Assembly: GCF_024699985.1 (NCBI RefSeq)
Contig: NZ_JAJONA010000001.1
Location: 4,532,501-4,596,500 of the forward strand
Direction: 5' to 3'
Origin: Phenylobacterium sp. J367
GTDB taxonomy: Bacteria > Pseudomonadota > Alphaproteobacteria > Caulobacterales > Caulobacteraceae
DNA length: 64,000 nt
A program made the position numbers and the translations under genes. Shown here in pieces: positions 30,670-38,430 of the stretch (the stretch's first letter is position 1; every line of letters starts with the position of its first letter). The notes under the pieces were generated by a model, which saw only the letters and a program-made list of their open reading frames with translations, was not told the DNA's origin and made no database searches.

Positions 30670-30807
30670 CCCTCCCCTTCAGGGGAGGGAACGACTCGCC
30701 AAGGGCGAGCGGGGTGGGGAAGCCACGATCAAGCACGGCGCCTGGACGTGAAGCCCCACCCGTCGCGCGCTGCCGCGCTCCACCCTCCCCCTGAAGGGGA
30801 GGGATGA
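30666..30807. repeat. Intergenic palindromic repeat between eamA and leuA
   Basis: A 142-bp element whose ends, 30666-30689 and 30783-30807, are inverted copies of each other (24 and 25 bp, identical but for one extra base). Each arm also contains its own small CCCCT-TC-AGGGG hairpin. The inside carries GCGGGGTGGGG and CCCCACCCG, so the whole unit can form a cruciform. It has the form of the short palindromic intergenic repeats common in alphaproteobacteria. Confidence 0.75.
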
Positions 30808-30813
30808 TACGTC

Positions 30814-32409
30814 TCAGAACCCGCTCGCCACCCGGGCGTCCGGCGCGCTCTTCTCCTTGCGCGCCATGAGGTTGTTCAGGGCGTTCACGTAGGCCTTGGC
30901 CGACGCCGTGAGCGTGTCGGTGTCCGCGGCCTGTCCCGTGGCGATGCGGCCGTCCTCCTCGAGGCGGACCGAGACCTGGGCCTGGGCGTCGGTCCCCTCC
31001 GTCACCGCGTGCACCTGGAACAGGCGCAGGATGGCCTCGTGCGGCACGACCTCGTGGATGGCGTTGAACACCGCGTCGACCGGTCCGTCGCCGGTGGCGT
31101 TGGCGGACTTCTCGGCGCCGTCGATGGTGACGGTCAGGAAGGCCTCTTGCGGCCCTTCGGTGCCGGCGATCACCCGCAGGTGCTTCACCTGCACGCGGTC
31201 GGCCTGGCTGGCCAGGGCGTCGTCGACCAGGGCGACCAGGTCGTCGTCGAAGACGTGCTTCTTCTTGTCGGCCAAGTCCTTGAAGCGCTGGAACGCCTCG
31301 TTCAGGGCGTTCTGGCCCAGCTCGTAGCCCAGCGCCTTCAGCTTCTCGCGGAAGGCGTGGCGGCCGGAGTGCTTGCCCATCACCAGGTTCGAGGAGCCCT
31401 GCCCCACGTCCTCCGGCTGCATGATCTCGTAGGTGCCGCGGTCCTTCAGCATCCCGTCCTGGTGGATCCCGCTCTCGTGGGCGAAGGCGTTCTTGCCGAC
31501 GATCGCCTTGTTGAACTGCACCGGGAAGCCGGTGATCGCGGAGACGTAGCGGCTGGCGCGGGTGATGTGCTGGGTCTCGATGCCGGTGAAGAACGGCAGG
31601 GTGTCGCCGCGGACCCGCAGCGCCATGACGATCTCTTCCAGGGCCGCGTTGCCGGCCCGCTCGCCGATGCCGTTGACCGCCACCTCGACCTGCCGCGCGC
31701 CGCCCTGCACGCCGGCCAGGCTGTTGGCGACGGCCAGGCCCAGGTCGTTGTGGCAGTGGGTGGAGAAGATCACCCGGTCGGCGCCGTCGACGTTCTCGAT
31801 GATGTCGCGGAACATGTCCGCGTACTCGGACGGGTAGCTGTAGCCCACCGTGTCCGGCAGGTTGATCGTCTGGGCCCCGGCGCGGATCGCGGCCTCGACG
31901 CAGCGGCGCAGGAAGTCCTGCTCGGTGCGGGTGGCGTCCTGGGCCGACCACTCCACGTCGCCGCACAGGTTGCGGGCGTGGGTCACCGACTTGGTGATCA
32001 TCTCCAGGATGTCCTCCTGGCTGGCGCGCAGGATGTGGTCCCGGTGAGAGGGGCTGGTGGAGAGGAAGGTGTGGATCCGTCCGCGCTTCGCTTTGCGGAT
32101 CGCCTCGGCGCACCGCTCGATGTCGGCCATGCCCGCGCGGGCCAGGCCGCAGACCGTGCTCTCCGTGACGATCTCGGAGATCGCGCGGACCGCCTCGAAG
32201 TCGCCGTTGGAGGCGATCGGGAAGCCGGCCTCGATCACGTCGACGCGCAGGTCTTCGAGGATCTTGGCGAGCTCGATCTTCTCGTCCAGCGACATGGAGG
32301 CGCCGGGCGACTGCTCGCCGTCGCGCATGGTGGTGTCGAAGACGATGACCCGGTCCTTTTCGGAGCGGGGTGCGATCTCGGATACGGTGTCCGAAGCTTG
32401 GGCGGTCAT
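30814..32409 (-). CDS. leuA: 2-isopropylmalate synthase
   Basis: The 531-residue first committed enzyme of leucine synthesis (acetyl-CoA plus 2-ketoisovalerate to 2-isopropylmalate). The catalytic TIM barrel has [32 protein letters not shown] and [19 protein letters not shown]. The C-terminal leucine-binding regulatory domain (about residue 400 on) includes [15 protein letters not shown] 32409 is overlapped by the stop of a leucine-rich upstream reading frame, suggesting leader-peptide control in addition to feedback inhibition. Frame intact. Confidence 0.96.
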   Translation of the reverse strand: MTAQASDTVSEIAPRSEKDRVIVFDTTMRDGEQSPGASMSLDEKIELAKILEDLRVDVIEAGFPIASNGDFEAVRAISEIVTESTVCGLARAGMADIERCAEAIRKAKRGRIHTFLSTSPSHRDHILRASQEDILEMITKSVTHARNLCGDVEWSAQDATRTEQDFLRRCVEAAIRAGAQTINLPDTVGYSYPSEYADMFRDIIENVDGADRVIFSTHCHNDLGLAVANSLAGVQGGARQVEVAVNGIGERAGNAALEEIVMALRVRGDTLPFFTGIETQHITRASRYVSAITGFPVQFNKAIVGKNAFAHESGIHQDGMLKDRGTYEIMQPEDVGQGSSNLVMGKHSGRHAFREKLKALGYELGQNALNEAFQRFKDLADKKKHVFDDDLVALVDDALASQADRVQVKHLRVIAGTEGPQEAFLTVTIDGAEKSANATGDGPVDAVFNAIHEVVPHEAILRLFQVHAVTEGTDAQAQVSVRLEEDGRIATGQAADTDTLTASAKAYVNALNNLMARKEKSAPDARVASGF

Positions 32410-32561
32410 GGGAGAAGTCTCTTCGCGGAGGTTTTCGGGTCGTCGGGCGGGGGTTCGAAAGCCCCTGAGCGCCCGGCCGCGAAGTCTCGCGGGCCTAGAG
32501 AGGCCCAGGGGCGGCTAAGCCCCAGCGAGAGAAGAAGCAGGCTGTCGCGCCGCGTTTGCAT
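32406..32561 (-). CDS. Leucine-rich leader ORF upstream of leuA (51 codons)
   Basis: A reading frame starting at ATG 32561 encodes MQTRRDSLLLLSLGLSRPWA near its start, with six leucines in eight codons (8 to 15). It runs without a stop to a TGA at 32406-32408 that overlaps the leuA ATG. A short leucine-codon run directly ahead of leuA is the signature of ribosome-mediated attenuation or coupling. No strong Shine-Dalgarno sequence is visible upstream. Several competing hairpins follow the leucine codons. Function is inferred. Confidence 0.65.
   Translation of the reverse strand: MQTRRDSLLLLSLGLSRPWASLGPRDFAAGRSGAFEPPPDDPKTSAKRLLP
32444..32506 (-). promoter_or_regulatory. Leader-RNA hairpins of leuA
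   Basis: Three stems lie in the leuA leader RNA just after the leucine codons: GGGCCT/AGGCCC with a four-base loop (32491-32506), CCGCGA/TCGCGG (32477-32492), which overlaps the first by two bases and so competes with it, and a larger CGGGCG...CGCCCG stem enclosing GGGG/CCCC (32444-32475). There is no U run, so translational or Rho-dependent control is more likely than a classic intrinsic attenuator. Confidence 0.5.
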
Positions 32562-32575
32562 GGCGCAAGTCTGTA

Positions 32576-32593
32576 CCGAAGCGGGCGCTTCGG
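32576..32593. promoter_or_regulatory. Perfect 8-bp inverted repeat upstream of the leuA leader
   Basis: CCGAAGCG and CGCTTCGG separated by two bases, 15 bp before the leader ATG. It could be an operator or a 5' stabilising hairpin in the leader RNA. No known regulator is recognised. Confidence 0.4.
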
Positions 32594-32662
32594 GGCAAGC
32601 ATCTTGCGTGTCGCAGGGGTTTTCGGACGTCTACGGCAAGATTCTGCCCGTCCACCCCAAGC

Positions 32663-33367
32663 TCAGCCGTTCCGCTCCCGCCGCCTGAGCCAGCCCCGGG
32701 CGAGCCAGCCAAGACCCAGCCAGAGCACCGCGACCAGGGCGATGGTCCACGCGTGGCGGCCGATCTCGCCGCGCATGAGCTGCACGATGGAGGCGCCCGC
32801 GAAGGCGGTGAGCACGATCTTCGGCACGATGCCGATGCCGGTGCCGGCCACGAATTGCAGGCTGCGCATGGGCGTCACGCCCGCCGCCATGTTGACCACG
32901 ATGAACGGCGCCGAGGGCACCAGCCGGACGATCAGGCTGGCCAGGAAGCCGTTCTCTCCGACCATCCGCATGAACCGCTGGACGCCCGCCCCGGAGAACC
33001 GCTCCAGGGTCTTCGCCCCCGCCGCGCGGCCCAGGTAGAAGCCGACCAGGGCCGAGACCATCGTGCCGATCCAGGAGTAGACCGCGCCGGTCACCGGGCC
33101 GAAGGCGACCACGGCGGCGGCGATCAGCACGATCTGCGGGACGCCCACGAACGCCAGAAGGGCGAAGGCCGCCACGGCCACCGGCAGCGCCCACGCCCCG
33201 GCGCCCGCCCCCATCCAGCGCTCCACCGTCGCCTCGCCGTCGAAGCCCAGCACCTGGCCCCCGAACAGGAAGACCACGCCGACCCCGCCGAACAGCACGA
33301 AGGAGACCGCCAGCGCCCGCCAGGCCTTGGCGTCCATGTCCGAGAGGAACTGCAGAAGGCCGCGCAT
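32663..33367 (-). CDS. TVP38/TMEM64 (VTT domain) membrane protein
   Basis: A 234-residue inner-membrane protein with about six hydrophobic segments and the VTT/DedA-like core: GVPQIVLIAAAVVAFGPVTG, a following YSWIGTMVSALVGFYLGR and RLVPSAPFIVVNMAAGVT. Such proteins are candidate lipid scramblases or flippases; the exact role here is unknown. It ends 102 bp before the leuA leader ATG on the same strand and starts about 160 bp from the divergent RTX gene. Confidence 0.88.
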   Translation of the reverse strand: MRGLLQFLSDMDAKAWRALAVSFVLFGGVGVVFLFGGQVLGFDGEATVERWMGAGAGAWALPVAVAAFALLAFVGVPQIVLIAAAVVAFGPVTGAVYSWIGTMVSALVGFYLGRAAGAKTLERFSGAGVQRFMRMVGENGFLASLIVRLVPSAPFIVVNMAAGVTPMRSLQFVAGTGIGIVPKIVLTAFAGASIVQLMRGEIGRHAWTIALVAVLWLGLGWLARGWLRRRERNG

Positions 33368-33424
33368 CGGCGCTCAGGTCGCCCATCAGGGCGGATGGGT
33401 CAAGCATGCCGGCTCCCGCGCCCA

Positions 33425-33458
33425 GTTGCGTTTTTCTGTGTTGCGTTTTTACGCAACA
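33425..33458. promoter_or_regulatory. Direct and inverted repeat upstream of the RTX gene
   Basis: GTTGCGTTTTT occurs twice, at 33425-33435 and 33440-33450. The second copy forms a perfect 8-bp inverted repeat (33439-33446 with 33451-33458, loop TTTT). It lies about 70 bp ahead of the RTX gene start and 60 bp from the divergent VTT gene, so an operator or a terminator-like hairpin are both possible. Confidence 0.4.
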
Positions 33459-33528
33459 TCACTCATCTACCGTCGTTACGGCCAAGCTCGTGTCGGCCGA
33501 GAGGGATTTCGTTCTTAAGAGGCTTCAA

Positions 33529-34708
33529 GTGGCGACCTACGCCTTCGAGACCATCACCGCCGAACAGGCGCTCAACATCCAGGCCGGCGACCGGCTGACG
33601 TTCGCGGGCGGTTCCGCCAACCGCATCAGCGTGGCCTTCAGCCCCGCCAACCTGCCCGTGCCCGGCCGGATCACGGTGACCTACGGCGACCGCACGGTGG
33701 AGTTCGGCGCGGAGCTCGCCACGATCAGCCAGCGCGGCTACGCCCTCGCCGAAGACGGATCGGTGCTTCGGATCGGCGGCTCTGGGCCCGACGGCATGGG
33801 CGGCTGGACCGCGTCCGACGCTCTCTACGGCGGCGGCGGCGACGATTACATGCGCGGCTACGGCGGCGACGATCTGCTGCAGGGGGAATTCCGGCAACGA
33901 CACGCTCGAGGGCGATCAGGGCGCCAACACCCTCTACGGCGGGCAGGGCCACGACGTGATCTATGTGGCCAGCTACGGCGAGACCCGTGGCGGCTGGGCG
34001 CACGGCAACCAGGGCAACGACGAGATCGTCGGCGGCGACGGCGACGACATCATCTACGGCGGCCAGGGCGACGACTTCATCGGCGGCAAGGACGGCGACG
34101 ACGTCCTGCGGGGCGACCGCGGAAACGACGAGATCATCACCGGGGCCGGCGACGACTTCGCCATGGGCGGCGAAGGCGCCGACACCATCACCAACATGGA
34201 CGGCTCCGACGCCCTGCTCGGCGGCGAAGGCGACGACATGCTGGTGGCCTACGGGTTCGGCCATTCGCTGCTCGACGGCGGAGCCGGGAACGACACCCTG
34301 GTGGCGGCGTCGAACGACCAGCTCCTGCTCTACGGCGGCGAGGGCCGCGACAGGTTCGAGTTCGCCGCCAAGTTCGGGCCCACCGAGGGCGCCGACCACG
34401 TGATCGCGGACTGGGACGTGAGCGACACCATCAGCTTCGCCCAGGTGAGCATCTACACCATCCTGCCGCGCGGCTATTCGGAGTTCGTGGCCGACGGCTA
34501 CGCCCAGGCCCACGCCATCGCCGACGAGCACATCCAGCATACCGGCGCCCAGTACGCCGTGGCCCAGGTGGGCGACGACCTGATCGTTTTCGCCGACACC
34601 GACGGCGACGCGACCAACGGGGCCGACATCGCCGTCCTGCTGATCGGAAGGACGCTGGCGGACATCAGCCTGCAGAACTTCCTCGGCGACGACTTCTACA
34701 TCGCCTGA
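33529..34708 (+). CDS. RTX-repeat calcium-binding protein, probably type I secreted (one indel)
   Basis: An acidic protein of about 392 residues without a Sec signal. The central part carries about ten glycine/aspartate nonapeptide repeats (GGDGDDIIYGGQGDDFIGG and similar), which fold into a Ca2+-binding parallel beta-roll. The C-terminus ends LQNFLGDDFYIA, plausible for a type I secretion signal. GTG 33529 is seven bases after AAGAGG, so it is preferred to upstream starts. One extra G in 33882-33886 breaks the frame between DDLLQG and NSGNDTLEGD. No T1SS genes are in the window. The N-terminal 90 residues are unassigned. Confidence 0.83.
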
Positions 34709-34797
34709 GCCCCAGGCGTCTCTACGCCTCCGGGGCGCCGAAGCTCAGCGGAATCTCCGCTTGCTTCGGGTTTGCCCCGGGGGCGGCTTCTCGTTAA

Positions 34798-36045
<1,248 letters not shown>

Positions 36046-36051
36046 GCCGCC

Positions 36052-36288
36052 CTACATCCGCGTTTTCCACGCGGCCTTGGCGGCGTCCTTGGTGCGGTTC
36101 AGCCAGACCTTGTCGTCCTCGACCCGGTCCACCCAGCTCAGCGGCACCATGTGGTGCTTCAGGCCGGAGCCGATGTCGAACTTGGCGAGCTCGATCTCGT
36201 CGCCGAGCACATGGTCGACCTTGCCGACGTGGTCGCCGTCGGAGCCGATGACTTCCATGTGCGGGTGAATCTCGGCGGGCTGGATCAT
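36052..36288 (-). CDS. DUF2171 family protein
   Basis: A 78-residue protein, one DUF2171/PRC-barrel-like module: IHPHMEVIGSDGDHVGKVDH, then ELAKFDIGSGLKHHMVPLSW and a basic C-terminus. These small beta-barrel proteins are of unknown function. ATG 36288 is preceded by GAGGAAG. Convergent with the aminotransferase gene, six bases apart. Confidence 0.85.
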   Translation of the reverse strand: MIQPAEIHPHMEVIGSDGDHVGKVDHVLGDEIELAKFDIGSGLKHHMVPLSWVDRVEDDKVWLNRTKDAAKAAWKTRM

Positions 36289-36378
36289 GGGGCTTCCTCG
36301 TGTGGCGGTTCGCGGGGGCCAAACGAGGAAGCCAAGGCGCCGGTTGCGCTCGCCTCCGCCCGTGTCATGGTCCCGGCC

Positions 36379-36831
36379 ATGACCCTCGACCTGATCCTGG
36401 CGATCACCCACCACCTGCTGGCGTTCGGGCTCGCCGTCCTGCTGGCCGCCGAGCTTGCCATGCTGCGGCCGGGCATGACCGCCACGGGCCTGAAGCGCCT
36501 GGGGATCGTCGACGCCCACTATGGCCTCTTCGCCGGCCTGATCATCGTCGTCGGCGTGCTGCGCGTGATCTACGGGATCAAGGGGCCGGACGCCTATGTC
36601 CCCAACCCGTGGTTCTGGGCCAAGATGGCGGCCTTCGCCGGCGTCGGCCTGCTCTCCACCCCGCCCACCATCGCCATCTTCCGCTGGCGGAGGCGGCTGA
36701 AGGTCGAGCCGGGTTTCTGCCCGTTCGAGGAGGAGGTCTCTCGGGTCCGAGCCTTCCTGTTCGCCGAGTTGGCCCTCTTCGCCCTCATCCCGGTCTTTGC
36801 CGCGGTGATGGCCCGCGCCGCAGCCTTCTGA
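36379..36831 (+). CDS. DUF2214 family membrane protein
   Basis: A 150-residue protein with four predicted helices (LAITHHLLAFGLAVLLAAEL; LGIVDAHYGLFAGLIIVVGV; FWAKMAAFAGVGLLSTPPTI; FAELALFALIPVFAAVMARA), matching the DUF2214 pattern including HHLLAF and GPDAYVPNPWFW. Function unknown. ATG 36379 is used; ATG 36367 is an in-frame alternative. The stop overlaps the next gene's ATG. Confidence 0.85.
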   Translation: MTLDLILAITHHLLAFGLAVLLAAELAMLRPGMTATGLKRLGIVDAHYGLFAGLIIVVGVLRVIYGIKGPDAYVPNPWFWAKMAAFAGVGLLSTPPTIAIFRWRRRLKVEPGFCPFEEEVSRVRAFLFAELALFALIPVFAAVMARAAAF

Positions 36832-37007
36832 TGGTCGAGCCGATCAACCTCAACAAGACGCGCAAGGCCCGTGCGAAGGTGGACGCGCAGAAGACCGCCG
36901 CCGAGAACCGGGTCCGGTTCGGCCGCACGAAGAGCGAGAAGACGGTCTCGAAGCTGGAGGCCGAGAAGGCCAGGCGCCTTCACGACCAGACCCGGCGGGA
37001 GGACTAG
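36831..37007 (+). CDS. DUF4169 family small basic protein
   Basis: A 58-residue, highly basic, helical protein starting MVEPINLNKTRKARAKVD and containing AAENRVRFGRTKSEK, the conserved core of the DUF4169 family found in alphaproteobacteria. Function unknown. The ATG overlaps the DUF2214 stop (TGATG) and the TAG stop shares CTAG with the convergent Coq4-like gene. Confidence 0.9.
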   Translation: MVEPINLNKTRKARAKVDAQKTAAENRVRFGRTKSEKTVSKLEAEKARRLHDQTRRED

Positions 37008-37762
37008 CGCGCGACGACCAGGTCGCGAGCGTCCGCCGGGATCGAATCGTAGATCGTGGCCGGGGTGATGTTCAGCCGCTTGCGGGCGGCTTCCAGCGGC
37101 TCGGCCATCAGGGCCTCGTAGTCCTCAGCCAGCAGCCACTTGGCGGCCTTGCCGCGCTGGTAGCCCTGCCAGATCGCCTTGCGGTACGGATAGCCCTTGT
37201 GGCGGCCGGCCCGCGAGCTGGCCCCCAGCGCGATGAGCAGCCAGCCCAGTCCCTTGGTCTGGGCGTAGGAGAAGCCCACGAGGCAGGCCTCGCCCAGGGC
37301 GTCGCGGTGATAGCCGGTGAGGATATGCCAGATGTCGTGCACGTCGCGGGTGCGGCGGCCGAACCAGGCGTAGGGATGCGGCTCGTCGATCTGCGACAGG
37401 CCCTGGCGGCTGACCTCGGCGAGGCCCTCGGCCGAAAGCTGTTCCGAGCGGATGAAGTGGCGGTAGGCCGCGCCAACCGAGCCCTCGGGCAGGCTGTCCA
37501 GCCAGGCGTCGTCCATCAGCCGGCGCGCGAATTCCTCGCGCTGGTAGGCGATGCGCCCGCCCTGCGGGGTATTCAGCAGCCGGTGGTAGTTCTTGGCCGT
37601 CGAGGCGCCGTTCAGCGACCGCATGATCTCGAAGACCGCGGTGGTGTCTTCCTTGTCGGCCAGCAGGCGGCGCAGCGCCCGGAACGCGTGCGGCCAGTCC
37701 ATCTTCGTGGAGGCGCGCGGCGGGACGTACTTGGCGTCGAGAGTATCGGCGGTCATGGCCAT
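37004..37762 (-). CDS. coq4: Coq4 family ubiquinone biosynthesis protein
   Basis: A 252-residue Coq4-like protein. The zinc motif HDxxH-x11-E is present within RDVHDIWHILTGYHRDALGE. In eukaryotes Coq4 is needed for CoQ synthesis; bacterial members are less studied, so a role in ubiquinone synthesis is inferred. ATG 37762 or ATG 37756 can start it. It is divergent from a ribbon-helix-helix gene with a strong palindrome between them. Confidence 0.85.
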   Translation of the reverse strand: MAMTADTLDAKYVPPRASTKMDWPHAFRALRRLLADKEDTTAVFEIMRSLNGASTAKNYHRLLNTPQGGRIAYQREEFARRLMDDAWLDSLPEGSVGAAYRHFIRSEQLSAEGLAEVSRQGLSQIDEPHPYAWFGRRTRDVHDIWHILTGYHRDALGEACLVGFSYAQTKGLGWLLIALGASSRAGRHKGYPYRKAIWQGYQRGKAAKWLLAEDYEALMAEPLEAARKRLNITPATIYDSIPADARDLVVAR

Positions 37763-37793
37763 GGTGGGGAGCCCTTGGCGGATTTCAGCGGCC

Positions 37794-37820
37794 TAAAAAT
37801 GACGCAGGCGTCATCTTTTT
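37794..37820. promoter_or_regulatory. Palindrome in the divergent coq4 / RHH gap
   Basis: ATGACGC and GCGTCAT with a two-base spacer, flanked by an A run on the left and CTTTTT on the right. The symmetry and its location between two divergent starts suit a repressor operator; the flanking A and T runs would also make it a bidirectional terminator hairpin. In a divergent gap the operator reading is favoured. Confidence 0.5.
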
Positions 37821-37865
37821 GCAAGACCCGTTGGCCGAAATACGCGAGCGCCGTAAACAAAGGCT

Positions 37866-38093
37866 ATGCCGAGCCTGCGGAAACGCTCCGTCCTCCTGTC
37901 CGGCCACGCGACCTCCATCGCGCTGGAGCCGGAGTTCTGGGCGGTGCTGGAGGAGATGGCCCAGGCGCGCGGCGGCAGCCTCGCGGGCCTGATCGGCCGC
38001 ATCGACGCCCAGCGCGGCGAGCGGGCCCTGGCCTCGGCGTGCCGGGTGGCGGCCCTGAAGCACGCCCGCGAAGCCGCCTCGCCCGAGCGCTGA
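37866..38093 (+). CDS. Ribbon-helix-helix domain protein
   Basis: A 75-residue protein: KRSVLLSGHATSIALEPEFW (beta strand), then two helices WAVLEEMAQARGGSLAGLIG and an RGERALASACRVAAL tail. This is the RHH_4-type ribbon-helix-helix common in alphaproteobacteria, probably a DNA-binding dimer. It could regulate the adjacent palindrome or itself, but that is inference. Confidence 0.85.
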   Translation: MPSLRKRSVLLSGHATSIALEPEFWAVLEEMAQARGGSLAGLIGRIDAQRGERALASACRVAALKHAREAASPER

Positions 38094-38105
38094 GCGGCCC
38101 CTTTG

Positions 38106-38327
38106 CTACTGGGGCCGCGGAATCGGCGCGTCCGGCAGGCGCGGCGCCTCGGGCAGCCTGGGCGTGGGCAGCTCTGGCACGGACGGCCCCATACGCAAGT
38201 CGGCTTCGCTGGCCGCGCCGCGCATCTGAACCCAGGCGAATATGATGGCGAAGACGAGCAAGGCCGCCACGACGGCGGCCATTGCGACCGCCCAGGTCGG
38301 TTTCCGCTCGCGTCGGCTCTCGGCCAT
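38106..38327 (-). CDS. Small membrane-anchored proline-rich protein
   Basis: A 73-residue protein with a basic N-terminus, one transmembrane helix (AVAMAAVVAALLVFAIIFAW) and a proline-rich tail of PRLPEAPRLPDAP-like repeats facing the periplasm. No family is recognised and no function is proposed. Divergent from the helicase gene; its start is 104 bp from it. Confidence 0.65.
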   Translation of the reverse strand: MAESRRERKPTWAVAMAAVVAALLVFAIIFAWVQMRGAASEADLRMGPSVPELPTPRLPEAPRLPDAPIPRPQ

Positions 38328-38415
38328 GGTCAGCCACCTCCGTCGCCTGCCCCGGTTTCGGAACGAGGCGCCCTTCGCGAAGTTCCTCCCGCCCCTTAAG
38401 CCGGCGGGTCTTTGT

Positions 38416-38423
38416 GCTACATA
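38416..38423 (+). promoter_or_regulatory. Candidate -10 element of the uvrD-like gene
   Basis: GCTACATA matches the Caulobacter housekeeping -10 consensus GCTANAW. It ends seven bases before ATG 38431, with no Shine-Dalgarno sequence between, which would give a leaderless or nearly leaderless mRNA. The -35 match (TTAAGCC about 13 bases upstream) is poor. Confidence 0.35.
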
Positions 38424-38430
38424 TGTTCCG

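Noticed and set aside
34709-34740. Terminator after the RTX gene (GGCGT-CTCT-ACGCC stem)
   Set aside because: Short stem without a T run; too weak to call.
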